DNA of 64,000 nucleotides. Source: Paludibacter sp. Lineage in GTDB: Bacteria > Bacteroidota > Bacteroidia > Bacteroidales > Paludibacteraceae. The translations under genes were made by a program, and so were the position numbers. Of the stretch, positions 1 to 9,130 are shown in pieces; the first letter of the stretch is position 1, and every line of letters begins with the position of its first letter. The notes under the pieces were generated by a model. That model saw only the letters and a program-made list of their open reading frames with translations, made no database searches and was not told where the DNA came from. The stretch is taken from contig JAQTTH010000003.1 of the NCBI GenBank assembly GCA_028710895.1, positions 310,001 to 374,000 on the forward strand, in the 5' to 3' direction.

Positions 1-882
1 TTCAATAACCGAATCCTGAATTACTTCGGTGTACATTTCGAAGGTTGGGATATCGGGGTTTGTTCCCAGCGAAGCCATTACTGCGTTGGCAATGTTTCCT
101 ACACCCGACTGGATAGGTAAAAACTCTTCCGGAATACGTCCCGATTTAATTTCGCTGGCCAGAAAGTTTGCCACGTTCTGACCAATTTTATCAGTCACCT
201 CGTCGGTAGGAGTGAAGCCACCCACTTCGTCGTCGCGCCATGTTTCAACTACGCAAAGAATTTTCTTAGGATCAACTTTTACTACCGTGCTTCCCATGCG
301 GTCCGATGGAGTAAGCAAAGTCATTGGCAAACGGTGAGGAGGATCGAGGGGTTCGAAAATATCGTGGAAACCTCTCAATTCCTTTGGGTGATTGTGGTTT
401 AGCTCCACAATAATGTGGTCGGCCAAATTGCAAATAGTTGGAGAAATACCAACACCTGTAGTCAAAACCAATTCGCCATCGGCAGTGATATCACACACCT
501 CAATAATAGCAAATTTTGGTTTTGGCATAAACCCGAAACGTAAGTGCGGAGCAATCGAAGATAAGTGCATGTCGAAATACGGAGCGCGTTCGTCGTTCAG
601 TGCCGAGCGTAAATCTTTGTTCGATTGGTAAGGTGTGCGGAACAAAATGGCATTGGCACGAGCCAAAGCACCGTCTAACGAATCGCCTGTAGATGCACCT
701 GTGTACATTCCCACTTTAAACTCTTTCCCTTCGGCGTGGAAAGCTTCGGCACGTTTTGCAATGGCCGTTGGAACTTCTTTTGGGCAGCCTGCAGGGGTAA
801 ATCCGCTGAATCCGATAATGTCGCCGTTGTTTACATAGCTTGCTGCTTCCTCGGCGGTTACAAATTTGTACGTTTGTTGCAT
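1..882 (-). CDS. Succinyl/acetyl-CoA transferase (acetyl-CoA hydrolase/transferase family), 3' part missing
   Basis: The first 294 codons of a CoA-transferase of the AarC/Cat1 family, which moves CoA between acetate and succinate or a similar acid in the cytoplasm. The family is usually about 500 residues, so the C-terminal 40% lies beyond base 1. Visible features are the N-terminal glycine-rich stretch GFSGFTPAGCP and, at the window edge, the segment YTEVIQD. By family knowledge the Glu of that segment (about residue 286) is the catalytic nucleophile that forms the glutamyl-CoA thioester. The ATG at 882-880 is preceded by an A/T-rich leader. In fermentative Bacteroidales this enzyme typically serves succinate/propionate or acetate formation; the exact acyl pair cannot be read from sequence. 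Confidence 0.9.
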   Translation of the reverse strand, partial: MQQTYKFVTAEEAASYVNNGDIIGFSGFTPAGCPKEVPTAIAKRAEAFHAEGKEFKVGMYTGASTGDSLDGALARANAILFRTPYQSNKDLRSALNDERAPYFDMHLSSIAPHLRFGFMPKPKFAIIEVCDITADGELVLTTGVGISPTICNLADHIIVELNHNHPKELRGFHDIFEPLDPPHRLPMTLLTPSDRMGSTVVKVDPKKILCVVETWRDDEVGGFTPTDEVTDKIGQNVANFLASEIKSGRIPEEFLPIQSGVGNIANAVMASLGTNPDIPTFEMYTEVIQDSVIE

Positions 883-975
883 GATCTTTTAATTTGCAAT
901 TTATTATGTATGAGTAAGTTATTTTAGTTCTTTCGCTGCAAAGAGCGTGAGTGAGATTCCTTCTGAATTTGAGCG

Positions 976-983
976 CAAAATTA
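976..983 (-). promoter_or_regulatory. Bacteroidetes-type -7 element (TAATTTTG) for the CoA-transferase gene
   Basis: On the minus strand TAATTTTG matches the TAnnTTTG -7 consensus of Bacteroidetes; no TTG was found at the ideal distance upstream. It would give a leader of about 85 nt. It lies in the 363-base gene-free stretch 883-1245, which separates the divergent CoA-transferase and pepD genes. The only other candidate there is a weaker GATATTTG at 1186-1193 facing pepD. I saw no hairpin or RNA gene in this stretch. Confidence 0.45.
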
Positions 984-1245
984 CCAATAAAATTTTGATT
1001 GACATTGAAAATTGAGGACTAATTACAGAAAAATTTCATTAATTGAAAATCGACAATAATTCGGGGTTTTTGGCTCGAAATTATTCATTGTGCGGTCTTA
1101 AAAACGTCATAAAACAACTAAATCTGCATTCCTCCAAAAAATGTAAAAAAACAGTATAAATAAAGGTTTTTCCAAAAAATATGCGGATATTTGTAGATAC
1201 ATTATTTAGAATAAATATTCATTGTAAATTAATAATAATCAGCTT

Positions 1246-2709
1246 ATGAACGTAAATGATATTCGTCAATTGGAGCCTAAAGCTCTTTGGGAGAATTTTT
1301 ACAGTCTTACTCAGGTTCCACGCCCTTCGGGAAAGAAAGAACCAATAGGTACATTTATTGAAAACTTCGGTAAATCGCTGGGCCTTGAAACCCTGCGCGA
1401 CGAAATTGGGAACGTATTGGTGCGCAAACCTGCTACTCCCGGTATGGAAAATCGCAAAGCAGTAGTGTTGCAAGCTCACATGGACATGGTGCCTCAGAAA
1501 AACAGCAACGTGGCTCACGATTTTCATAACGACCCGATTGATGCGTATATCGATGGCGAATGGGTTACTGCGCGCGATACCACGCTGGGTGCCGATAATG
1601 GCATTGGGTTGGCAGCGGCTATGTCTATTCTTCAGTCAACAGGCGTTCCACATCCGGCTATCGAAATGTTTATCACAGTGGACGAAGAAACTGGTATGTT
1701 TGGCGCGTTCGGACTTCAACCAAACTTCCTGAAAGGCGATATTTTGATTAATATGGACTCGGAAGACGAAGGCGAATTATACGTTGGTTGTGCCGGCGGT
1801 ATCGATGCCGATATTTCGTTCCGCTACCACGAAGTGGAAGTGCCCGAAGGTGATGTGGCGCTAAAACTTTCGCTAACCGGTTTGAAAGGTGGTCACTCAG
1901 GGGTTGATATCCATTTGCAACGTGCCAATGCCAATAAGTTGATGTTCCGTTTTTTGAAAGAGGCGGTTGCTGAGTTCGAAGCACGTATGGCAAGTATCGA
2001 TGGCGGTAGTTTGCGCAATGCTATTCCACGCGAGGCATTTGCAGTTATTACAGTTCCTGCCGATGGCATTGACGATATTGTTGATTTCGTAAAAGAATGC
2101 GAAGAGCTGTTTATCGAAGAATACAAAGGCGTTGAAGAAAATATCACTTTCACAGTAGAGCAGGTTGAGTTGCCATCGGGTTTGATTCCGGAAGAAGTTC
2201 AGGACGATTTAATCAACGGTGTAACGGCTTGTCCGAATGGTGTAGCACGTTTTATCCCCGAATTGCCTACCGTTGTTGAAACTTCAAATAACCTGGCCAT
2301 TATAAAATCAGACGGAAATGCTATCGTTGTTCGTTGCCTGATTCGTAGTTCGGTAGAAAGTCGCAAAGAAGAACTGGCTTCCATGGTTTCGAGCGTATTC
2401 TCGTTGGCTGGTGCCAAAGTGGATCTTGTGGGTGGTTACCCGGGCTGGAAACCAAATCTGGATTCGCCTATTCTGACAGAAATGACAAAGGTGTACGAAA
2501 ATAAGTATGGCAAAACTCCGAAAGTAATGATTATTCATGCCGGACTGGAGTGTGGTATTTTGGGCACTCATTATCCGAAAATGGATATGATTTCGTTTGG
2601 TCCTACCATTCGTTACCCACATTCGCCCGACGAAAAAGTGAACATTGCTACAGTTCAAAAGTTCTGGGACTATTTACTGGCAACTTTGGAAAACATTCCA
2701 ACGAAATAA
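1246..2709 (+). CDS. pepD: Aminoacyl-histidine dipeptidase (PepD, M20 family)
   Basis: Cytosolic zinc dipeptidase of 487 residues, the usual PepD length, expected to cleave Xaa-His dipeptides such as carnosine and to act as a general dipeptidase in peptide catabolism. Metal and catalytic motifs are in place: QAHMDMV (His78, Asp80), LGADNGIG (bridging Asp117), and DEETG (general base and metal Glu at about 147-148), followed by the dimerisation (lid) domain with GGHSGVDIH and the C-terminal HAGLECGIL segment. No signal peptide is present. The start ATG follows an A/T-rich leader. It is followed 84 bp later by a secreted C1 peptidase on the same strand, so the two may share peptide use as a theme. 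Confidence 0.94.
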   Translation: MNVNDIRQLEPKALWENFYSLTQVPRPSGKKEPIGTFIENFGKSLGLETLRDEIGNVLVRKPATPGMENRKAVVLQAHMDMVPQKNSNVAHDFHNDPIDAYIDGEWVTARDTTLGADNGIGLAAAMSILQSTGVPHPAIEMFITVDEETGMFGAFGLQPNFLKGDILINMDSEDEGELYVGCAGGIDADISFRYHEVEVPEGDVALKLSLTGLKGGHSGVDIHLQRANANKLMFRFLKEAVAEFEARMASIDGGSLRNAIPREAFAVITVPADGIDDIVDFVKECEELFIEEYKGVEENITFTVEQVELPSGLIPEEVQDDLINGVTACPNGVARFIPELPTVVETSNNLAIIKSDGNAIVVRCLIRSSVESRKEELASMVSSVFSLAGAKVDLVGGYPGWKPNLDSPILTEMTKVYENKYGKTPKVMIIHAGLECGILGTHYPKMDMISFGPTIRYPHSPDEKVNIATVQKFWDYLLATLENIPTK

Positions 2710-2793
2710 ATAAGTACGGGTTTCGCAATTTTCAATCCCAGATTACAATAATCGCGATTGGAAATTGCGAAACCCTAATTAAATACATTCTCA

Positions 2794-3987
2794 ATGATGA
2801 AAAAAATAGTATTTTTCCTTTCGCTCCTCATTTTCTCAGGAGCTGCTTTTGCTCAAAAAGATACAGCAAAAGTTGATTCGTTTAAATTTACGATAACAAA
2901 AGAGTTGAAAATTTCGCCTGTGAAAAATCAGGCCAGTTCAGGAACTTGCTGGAGTTTCTCTACCATCGGATTTTTTGAATCCGAACTGCTTCGTATGGGT
3001 AAACCCGAAGTAGATTTATCCGAAATGTTTGTTGTTCACCACTCGTATTCCGACAAAGCCGACAAATATGTTCGCATGAATGGAACTTGTAACTTTGCCG
3101 GTGGCGGTTCGTTCTACGATGTTTGGTATGTACTGAAAAACTACGGTATTGTTCCCGAATCGCAGATGAACGGATTAAATTATGGGGAAGAAAAACATAA
3201 ACATGGTGAGTTGGATGCCCTGACCGAAGCGTATGTGAAGGTAATTGTGTCTAATCCAAACAAAAAACTGTCGACTGCCTGGAAAGCCGGATTTGATGGA
3301 ATACTGGATGCTTATTTGGGACAATGTCCTAAAGAATTTACGGTTGATGGCAAGAAATATACACCGCTTACTTACGAGCAATCGTTGGGTTTGAATTTGG
3401 ACGATTACGTTTCGCTGACTTCGTTTACTCATCACCCATACTATACACAATTTGCTATCGAAATTCCCGATAACTGGCGCAATTCTGAATCGTATAATCT
3501 GCCTTTGAATGAATTTATGCAGGTGTTTGACAATGCAATTGACAAAGGATATACAATTGCCTGGGCTTCGGACGTAAGCGAAAAAGGCTTTACGCGGAAT
3601 GGTATTGCCGTGAATCCCGAAATAAAAAAAGCAAATCTGCCCGGAACTGACCAGGCTAAATGGTTGAATATTCCACAAAAAGAGATGGAAGATTCTATTC
3701 TAAAAGTCAGGAGACCTCAACCCGAAGTTGTTGTAACTCCCGAAGTTCGCCAGGCTGGTTTTGATAACTACCAAACTACCGACGACCACGGTATGGTGAT
3801 TTTTGGAACAGCGAAAGATCAAAACGGAACGAAATACTATCTGGTGAAAAACTCATGGGGAACAGACTCAAAATATAAAGGAATCTGGTATGCAAGCGAA
3901 TCGTTTGTGAAGCATAAAACCATTGATATTCTCGTTCACAAAGATGCTATTCCAAAAGAAATCCTGAAGAAATTGGGCATAAAATAA
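2794..3987 (+). CDS. Secreted C1-family cysteine peptidase (aminopeptidase C/bleomycin hydrolase-like)
   Basis: A papain-fold cysteine peptidase of 397 residues related to PepC/bleomycin hydrolase. Unlike classical cytosolic PepC it begins with a signal peptide (hydrophobic core at residues 5-19, probable cleavage at AFA-Q). The catalytic set is visible: oxyanion Gln46 and nucleophile Cys52 in NQASSGTCWSFS, His332 in DDHGMVIFG, and Asn353 in KNSWG. Short beta-hairpin insertions typical of the PepC group lie between Cys and His. It likely works in the periplasm or outside the cell as an aminopeptidase or endopeptidase. ATG 2797 is an alternative start one codon in. A strong bidirectional terminator follows 15 bp after the stop. 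Confidence 0.88.
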   Translation: MMKKIVFFLSLLIFSGAAFAQKDTAKVDSFKFTITKELKISPVKNQASSGTCWSFSTIGFFESELLRMGKPEVDLSEMFVVHHSYSDKADKYVRMNGTCNFAGGGSFYDVWYVLKNYGIVPESQMNGLNYGEEKHKHGELDALTEAYVKVIVSNPNKKLSTAWKAGFDGILDAYLGQCPKEFTVDGKKYTPLTYEQSLGLNLDDYVSLTSFTHHPYYTQFAIEIPDNWRNSESYNLPLNEFMQVFDNAIDKGYTIAWASDVSEKGFTRNGIAVNPEIKKANLPGTDQAKWLNIPQKEMEDSILKVRRPQPEVVVTPEVRQAGFDNYQTTDDHGMVIFGTAKDQNGTKYYLVKNSWGTDSKYKGIWYASESFVKHKTIDILVHKDAIPKEILKKLGIK

Positions 3988-4002
3988 AACGGGATTCTTC
4001 CT

Positions 4003-4045
4003 AAACTAAAACAGGCTTTCCAATTCGGAAAGCCTGTTTTAGTTT
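4003..4045. terminator. Bidirectional intrinsic terminator between the C1 peptidase and cydB
   Basis: A perfect 19-bp stem (4003-4021 with 4027-4045) around a 5-nt loop. It is A-rich on the left and T-rich on the right, so it can stop transcription from either side. It sits between two convergent genes, as expected. Confidence 0.9.
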
Positions 4046-4065
4046 TAAGTCCCCTTTTAGGGGGT

Positions 4066-5214
4066 TCAATAAGCATGGTCATCGCCATTCACATCTTCAA
4101 TGTCAATGCGTTTCTTTTCCATGGCTCTCCAGGCTATAGTTATATATACTAATACAACCGGAATAAACAAAGACACTATCGACATAGCATTCAAAGTGAA
4201 GAAGCTGGAAGATGAGTTGTAAATAGTCAATGAGCTTTGTAAGCTTGGTGTAGCGGGATAATAAGCCGTATTATTATATCCGGCAGTCAGTAATAAACTG
4301 CAAACAGTTACAACTGTTCCAATGCCTGCAAACCAGATTCCACCTTTGAATTTTGGAGTAATCCAAGTGCCAATAACTCCAGCCAATACAGACACAACGC
4401 CCAACAGGAACAATACCAATACGATAGGCATTTCGATAAAGTTGCTGAAGTATTTGTATTTTTCCATTGATACAACGCCTGTTGTTGGATCTACGGCAAA
4501 GCCTTCGGATAACAAGGTCCAGATAACAAAAATCAGGAAGAACACAACGAATGGAATGGCATTGTACCATAAGAATTTGCGTGAGCGCGCTTCTAATACT
4601 TCATTGTTCAATCGGTTGACAAAAAACAATAGGGCCAGCGAACGTGACAGAAAGAACACTGCAATACCCAACGTCCAGTTACGAACAGTGAAAAGTGCAT
4701 CAAGACCATGCCATTCGTTGCCCCATGAGCTGATAACAGGAGCAAGTTGCTGCGTAATGTTGGCTTTGTTTACAACGAAATCAGATCCGGTAAAAAATGT
4801 TGCAATGGCTGCTCCAATTAGAAATGTTCCCAACAATCCATTGATAAACAGGAAGGAACGATAGGTCTTTGCACCGTATACATTTCCCGGTTTCGATTGA
4901 AATTCGTAGGAAACTGCCTGAATGATGAAGCAAAACAGAATAAGCATCCAAACCCAGTATGCTCCACCAAAACTGGTAGAATAAAACAGCGGGAATGAAG
5001 CAAAGAAAGCTCCTCCAAAGGTAACAAGAGTTGTAAATGTAAACTCCCATTTACGTCCGAGAGCGTTTACAAGCAGGCGTTTTTCGTCTTCTGTTTTCGA
5101 AAGTGAGAACAACAAGGTTTGACCTCCCTGAACAAATAGAAGAAAAGCCAGTATTCCGCCCAACAGCGAAATCAGAAACCACCAGTAGTGTTGTAAGAAT
5201 GAATATGTAATCAT
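4066..5214 (-). CDS. cydB: Cytochrome bd ubiquinol/menaquinol oxidase subunit II
   Basis: Subunit II of cytochrome bd oxidase, 382 residues and almost entirely membrane helices (about nine segments). It pairs with CydA to reduce O2 to water with quinol electrons; the high O2 affinity suits anaerobes exposed to traces of oxygen. The N-terminal segment YWWFLISLLGGILAFLLFVQGG is the CydB opening helix. The start is 47 bp downstream of the cydA stop on the same strand. Together with the DUF4492 gene the order is DUF4492-cydA-cydB, a conserved Bacteroidales operon. It ends at the bidirectional terminator at 4003-4045. No cydC/cydD assembly transporter is adjacent. Confidence 0.95.
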   Translation of the reverse strand: MITYSFLQHYWWFLISLLGGILAFLLFVQGGQTLLFSLSKTEDEKRLLVNALGRKWEFTFTTLVTFGGAFFASFPLFYSTSFGGAYWVWMLILFCFIIQAVSYEFQSKPGNVYGAKTYRSFLFINGLLGTFLIGAAIATFFTGSDFVVNKANITQQLAPVISSWGNEWHGLDALFTVRNWTLGIAVFFLSRSLALLFFVNRLNNEVLEARSRKFLWYNAIPFVVFFLIFVIWTLLSEGFAVDPTTGVVSMEKYKYFSNFIEMPIVLVLFLLGVVSVLAGVIGTWITPKFKGGIWFAGIGTVVTVCSLLLTAGYNNTAYYPATPSLQSSLTIYNSSSSFFTLNAMSIVSLFIPVVLVYITIAWRAMEKKRIDIEDVNGDDHAY

Positions 5215-5261
5215 AATATTATTTTATTATAAGTTAGACTTAAAAATCTTGAACGGGGAAA

Positions 5262-6806
5262 TCAGTGAGCTTCCGGACCTTTTTGGATTTGTTTCAGCAT
5301 AATCCGTATTTCGGCAACCAATAAGGCTGAGAACAGAATCAGGAACAGGAAGAATGTGATAACTACCGAATAACCTGATATGTTCGATATAGCAGCTTTC
5401 AGCGGTAACACGTCTTGTATAGCCCAGGGTTGACGGCCAACTTCGGCTACAACCCAACCTAATTCACCGGCAACATATCCCAATGGAATGCTGAAAAGTG
5501 CAACCCAGAGAAGCCACTTGGTCTTTTCAATTTTTCCGCCATTGATGAAGAAAAGCAGAACTGCAAATAATAAAATAAAATACATGCCCAACATAACCAT
5601 GATGTGGAACGAATAGAAAACTGTTGGCACATTAGGGATCATATCTGTGGCTTTGTCGATGTAGCCATAACCAAACTGAGCATAATTTTCTTTCAATTTG
5701 GCTTTGTGCATGGCGGCAGCAGCTGTATCTTTTGCTGCAACGGTTTTCTGATAGTCGGCCAACGATTGAATAGCCGCTTTACCACGGGTTTGTTTTTCGG
5801 TAAACGACATAGCAATGCCATTCTTGGTTTGATAACCGCCGTCAAGTATATTCGCAATACCGGGAACAAATGATTTTGCATCACGGTTACCTAAAATTGA
5901 TAACATAGATGGAATTTCTACCTTAAATAAGAAAGGTTCCACAGAGTCGTTGTATGCTTTTTTATTGGGGTTCAGAATTCCGAATGCAACTAATCCTGCA
6001 CCTGTTTTACCTTCGTAAAGACCTTCCATAGCGGCCAGTTTCATTGGTTGGCGTTGTGTTACATTGTAAGCAGAACCATCGCCGGTGAAAGCAACCAACA
6101 AGGTGGAAATAAGGCCGAAAATAGCACCCACTTTCAGGCTCTTCAGAGCAAAGTCCACTTCACGTTTTTTCAACAAGAACCATGAACTTACTCCAACTAC
6201 AAACAGTCCACCCAATACCCAGCCGGATATTACAGTATGGAAGAATTTGTTTATTGCAACGGGTGAAAGAAGGATGCTCCAGAAATCAATCATTTCGTTA
6301 CGAACGGTATCCGGATTAAATTCCATGCCCACTGGATATTGCATCCATGCATTGGCCACCAAAATCCATAGGGCTGAGATAGTTGCTCCCAATACAGTGA
6401 GCCAGGTTGAGGCAAGGTGAAATTTTTTGCCTACTTTTTTCCAACCAAAGAACATGATTGAAATGAAAGTTGCTTCCATGAAGAAAGCCAGAATAGCTTC
6501 GATGGCCAGTGGTGCTCCGAAAATATCACCTACAAACCAGCTGTAGTTCGACCAGTTGGTCCCAAATTCAAATTCCAGAATGATTCCGGTAGCAACACCA
6601 ATGGCAAAATTAACTCCAAAAAGAGTCATCCAAAATTTGGTTGCTTTTTTCCATTCTTCGTTGCCGGTTCTGACGTAAAGTGTTTCCATGATTGACATGA
6701 TAACACCCAAACCAAGGGTAAGAGGCACAAATAGCCAATGGTACATGGAGGTCAAAGCAAACTGTGCTCGCGACCAACCCAATAATGATACATCCATCAA
6801 TTCCAT
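5262..6806 (-). CDS. cydA: Cytochrome bd oxidase subunit I
   Basis: Heme-bearing subunit I, 514 residues. Axial ligands can be placed by family alignment: His23 in MYHWLFVP (b595/d site), His190 in NKFFHTVISG and Met403 in SFHIMV (both heme b558). The quinol-site motif KLAAMEG (Lys256, Glu261) and the GRQPW signature near residue 450 are intact, so the enzyme should be active. The Q-loop after residue 265 carries extra sequence (to about 390) rich in Ala and Lys. It is co-transcribed with the DUF4492 gene 38 bp upstream and cydB 47 bp downstream. Confidence 0.96.
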   Translation of the reverse strand: MELMDVSLLGWSRAQFALTSMYHWLFVPLTLGLGVIMSIMETLYVRTGNEEWKKATKFWMTLFGVNFAIGVATGIILEFEFGTNWSNYSWFVGDIFGAPLAIEAILAFFMEATFISIMFFGWKKVGKKFHLASTWLTVLGATISALWILVANAWMQYPVGMEFNPDTVRNEMIDFWSILLSPVAINKFFHTVISGWVLGGLFVVGVSSWFLLKKREVDFALKSLKVGAIFGLISTLLVAFTGDGSAYNVTQRQPMKLAAMEGLYEGKTGAGLVAFGILNPNKKAYNDSVEPFLFKVEIPSMLSILGNRDAKSFVPGIANILDGGYQTKNGIAMSFTEKQTRGKAAIQSLADYQKTVAAKDTAAAAMHKAKLKENYAQFGYGYIDKATDMIPNVPTVFYSFHIMVMLGMYFILLFAVLLFFINGGKIEKTKWLLWVALFSIPLGYVAGELGWVVAEVGRQPWAIQDVLPLKAAISNISGYSVVITFFLFLILFSALLVAEIRIMLKQIQKGPEAH

Positions 6807-6844
6807 AATTTTTTCGAGTATTTAATTATTTAACGTGTGAAATA

Positions 6845-7069
6845 TTAATGAGATTTTTCTATTAATTCTTGTCGTACGTGATTTGCTTTGCTTTGGTCGT
6901 TGTCGTAGTTGCTATTCAGATAGTTGGGGAAGAAGAATACCCGAAGCACGACAAACATAATGAAAAGTTTTATAAGGACTATGATCCATAGTGTTTTACC
7001 TACAGTCATACTTTGAAACCCGTCACGGTAAAAAGTAAATAAATTGTAGAATATGGTGGGTTTTTTCAT
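6845..7069 (-). CDS. DUF4492 small membrane protein, first gene of the cyd operon
   Basis: A short protein (74 residues from the chosen start) with one clear membrane helix (about residues 22-42, IIVLIKLFIMFVVLRVFFF) and a charged C-terminus. It matches the DUF4492 family, which in Bacteroidales precedes cydA. Its position and single helix suggest an accessory subunit or assembly helper of cytochrome bd, comparable to CydX/CydS elsewhere; this is inference. In-frame ATGs also occur at 7078 and 7093. I chose 7069 because homologues begin near this point and because a promoter at 7112-7119 would leave only about 12 nt of leader for the longest form. Confidence 0.8.
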   Translation of the reverse strand: MKKPTIFYNLFTFYRDGFQSMTVGKTLWIIVLIKLFIMFVVLRVFFFPNYLNSNYDNDQSKANHVRQELIEKSH

Positions 7070-7111
7070 ATTGCTCATTGGATGTAATTGCAATAATATA
7101 AATTAGCGATA

Positions 7112-7143
7112 CAAAAATATCAATAAATTTGGTATTTTTACAA
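7112..7143 (-). promoter_or_regulatory. Promoter of the DUF4492-cydA-cydB operon
   Basis: On the minus strand a TATTTTTG -7 element (7119-7112) is preceded by a TTG at 7143-7141, 21 nt away. This is close to the Bacteroidetes TTG-N19-TAnnTTTG pattern. Transcription would begin near 7105, just before the DUF4492 gene. Confidence 0.55.
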
Positions 7144-7297
7144 AAATGAATCGATTTTATTGAACTTTTTTCGACTTTGGAAAAATTAATTGCGAATCAG
7201 TTGGTAAAAGAAATAAGTTGGTTGCGAATTTGAATAAACAATTCGGAAGCTGGGGTTTTAGCTGTATTGGTGAGAAGAGTCTGATTTAAAAAATGAT

Positions 7298-7305
7298 TAC
7301 TTTTG
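7298..7305 (+). promoter_or_regulatory. -7 element (TACTTTTG) for the acyltransferase gene
   Basis: It matches TAnnTTTG. A start of transcription near 7312 fits an ATG at 7337. No good TTG lies at the -33 position, so this is a weaker call. Confidence 0.45.
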
Positions 7306-7336
7306 TATTAAAATAGTTTGATTGAATAAAATAAGC

Positions 7337-8383
7337 ATGAACATGGAACGGGAAAATAAAACGTTGTGGTACGATAACCTGAGAGTAATTGCAACTATCG
7401 GTGTGATTTTTATACATGTTTCTTCCGATTATGTGCCTATGTCGGGGAAGGTTTCGTTATATAGCTTTTGGGTAGGTAACATTTTTGACAGTGCTTCCCG
7501 GTTTAGTGTCCCGATCTTTGTTATGCTTTCGGGAGCTCTGTTATTATCTAAAGATTATGGAATAGGCATTTTCTTAAGGAAACGGCTTTTTCGACTGCTC
7601 CTGCCTTTTTTGTTCTGGAGTCTGATTTATATTTCACGGTCAATTATTTTACGCTTTCAGGAGGGCGAAAAAATGTCGTTTGTTGATATTGCCCGCGAAT
7701 TCTTCGTTCAACTCCGCGATGGAAGCTCATTGCATTTGTGGTATATCTATATGATTATCGGGCTCTACCTCTTTATTCCAATTATAGGTAAATGGGTACG
7801 AAATGCCACTGAGAAGGAAATGCTGTATTTTCTGGCTATTTGGTTGGTTACGTTGTTTTTGGATCAACCAATCATTTCAAAAATAAAACCCGAAATAGAT
7901 CTGACTTATTTTACAGGCTTTCTGGGGTATCTTATTCTCGGACATTATCTTCGAATTAAATCATTTGCGAATCAGAAAAGGACTGATACAATTGCTGTAA
8001 TATTGATTTCAGTCGGATTGCTGTCGACTATTATTGGGACCTATCTTATCTTGTATTACAACAACACATATGGATCAACATTCTACGAGTGTTTATCGCC
8101 AAATATTTTCTTGTATGCAGCAGGACTGTTTTTATTCTTCAAAAATAAGGATACAAATAACCGTTTTGTTGTATCAATGCGAAATTTCATTTGTAAGTAT
8201 AGTTATGGAATCTTCCTTGTGCATGTGCTCGTATTATACCTGCTCGATGACTTTGGTATAACATGGGATTTTATAAATCCGGTTGCAGGGATTCCGCTTA
8301 CAGTATTTCTGTGTCTGGCTATTTCTTCCGGAATTATTTATGTTGTCAATAAATTACCTTTTGGTAAGTATATTTCCGGGTGA
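7337..8383 (+). CDS. Acyltransferase family 3 membrane protein
   Basis: An integral membrane O-acyltransferase (acyltransferase 3 family, as in OafA/WecH) of about 348 residues with roughly ten hydrophobic segments. The N-terminal segment NLRVIATIGVIFIHVSSD has the family His in the first helix. Members acetylate or otherwise acylate surface glycans, lipopolysaccharide or exported sugars, using acyl-CoA from the cytoplasm; the acceptor here is unknown. An in-frame TTG at 7322 would extend it by five residues, but the ATGs at 7337 and 7343 are better starts. It stands alone between divergent cyd genes and a small secreted protein, so context does not help assign the substrate. Confidence 0.85.
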   Translation: MNMERENKTLWYDNLRVIATIGVIFIHVSSDYVPMSGKVSLYSFWVGNIFDSASRFSVPIFVMLSGALLLSKDYGIGIFLRKRLFRLLLPFLFWSLIYISRSIILRFQEGEKMSFVDIAREFFVQLRDGSSLHLWYIYMIIGLYLFIPIIGKWVRNATEKEMLYFLAIWLVTLFLDQPIISKIKPEIDLTYFTGFLGYLILGHYLRIKSFANQKRTDTIAVILISVGLLSTIIGTYLILYYNNTYGSTFYECLSPNIFLYAAGLFLFFKNKDTNNRFVVSMRNFICKYSYGIFLVHVLVLYLLDDFGITWDFINPVAGIPLTVFLCLAISSGIIYVVNKLPFGKYISG

Positions 8384-8593
8384 CAAAGGATGATAGAACT
8401 TCCTTGTTGATGTAGCAATGTTGGAACCGGTTGAAAAAGTTTCTGTAAATATAACTTTTTGGCCTTGAATATTGTTGTAATGAATAACAATCAAAATAAT
8501 TAAAATATTTTATCGTTATTGTTTAATAAAATGACCAAAGCGCTAAATTTTAAGCTGAAAAGGTCAAGACCCCTAATACCTGAAAATTAAAAA

Positions 8594-9067
8594 ATGAAAA
8601 AAATATACTTAATGTCAATTATTTTTCTGGTCGCTAACGTTTATTCGCAATCAGATTCTCTGGATATACAAATAAAGTCAAACAAACATAAGAAATACGA
8701 TAACCTAGTGATAGTCGGCATATATGCTGCTTCAATTATTTTAAATGGTGTAGGAGATGGGCTCAATAATAGCAATCACAAAACTGCGGGACATGTGGTC
8801 GATGCATTATCCATTGGTATGCTTGTAGCTTCTCCCTTTTTGATGGATTATGACAAGAAAAAGTGGTATTGGTACTTGCTGACATATACCTCTCTCAGAA
8901 TTGGATTGTTTGACTCTACTTATAATTTGACCCGAAGGTTGCCAATAGGATATACCGGGACGACTTCTCCTACCGATAAATTATACAATTTCTTAGGTCT
9001 TGATCCAGCTATTCCACGACCGTTATTTCTGGGGATAGGAATTGTTATTCCACTGACTAAATTGTAA
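8594..9067 (+). CDS. Small secreted or membrane protein of unknown function
   Basis: I do not recognise a family. The 157-residue product starts with a signal peptide (MKKIYLMSIIFLVANVYSQ), then a charged stretch, then two or three weakly hydrophobic segments (about residues 40-58, 70-85 and 95-110) and a Gly/Pro-rich C-terminus. It resembles short Bacteroidetes envelope proteins with a few helices. ATG 8594 follows an A-rich stretch. A strong terminator follows 20 bp after the stop, so it is probably monocistronic. Confidence 0.65.
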   Translation: MKKIYLMSIIFLVANVYSQSDSLDIQIKSNKHKKYDNLVIVGIYAASIILNGVGDGLNNSNHKTAGHVVDALSIGMLVASPFLMDYDKKKWYWYLLTYTSLRIGLFDSTYNLTRRLPIGYTGTTSPTDKLYNFLGLDPAIPRPLFLGIGIVIPLTKL

Positions 9068-9086
9068 TATTCATAAGTTGAAAATA

Positions 9087-9119
9087 AAAAGCCCGTCGAA
9101 GAGTATTCGACGGGCTTTT
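9087..9119. terminator. Bidirectional intrinsic terminator between the small secreted protein and recQ
   Basis: The stem AAAAGCCCGTCGAA pairs with TTCGACGGGCTTTT across a 5-nt loop. It lies between convergent genes and works for both. Confidence 0.92.
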
Positions 9120-9130
9120 ATATTTTGAGT

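Noticed and set aside
1219-1527. A 102-codon minus-strand frame at the pepD start
   Set aside because: It is antisense to pepD and has no family signature or promoter.
4322-4864. A 180-codon plus-strand frame inside cydB
   Set aside because: Antisense shadow of a well-supported membrane protein gene, with composition as expected from the opposite strand.
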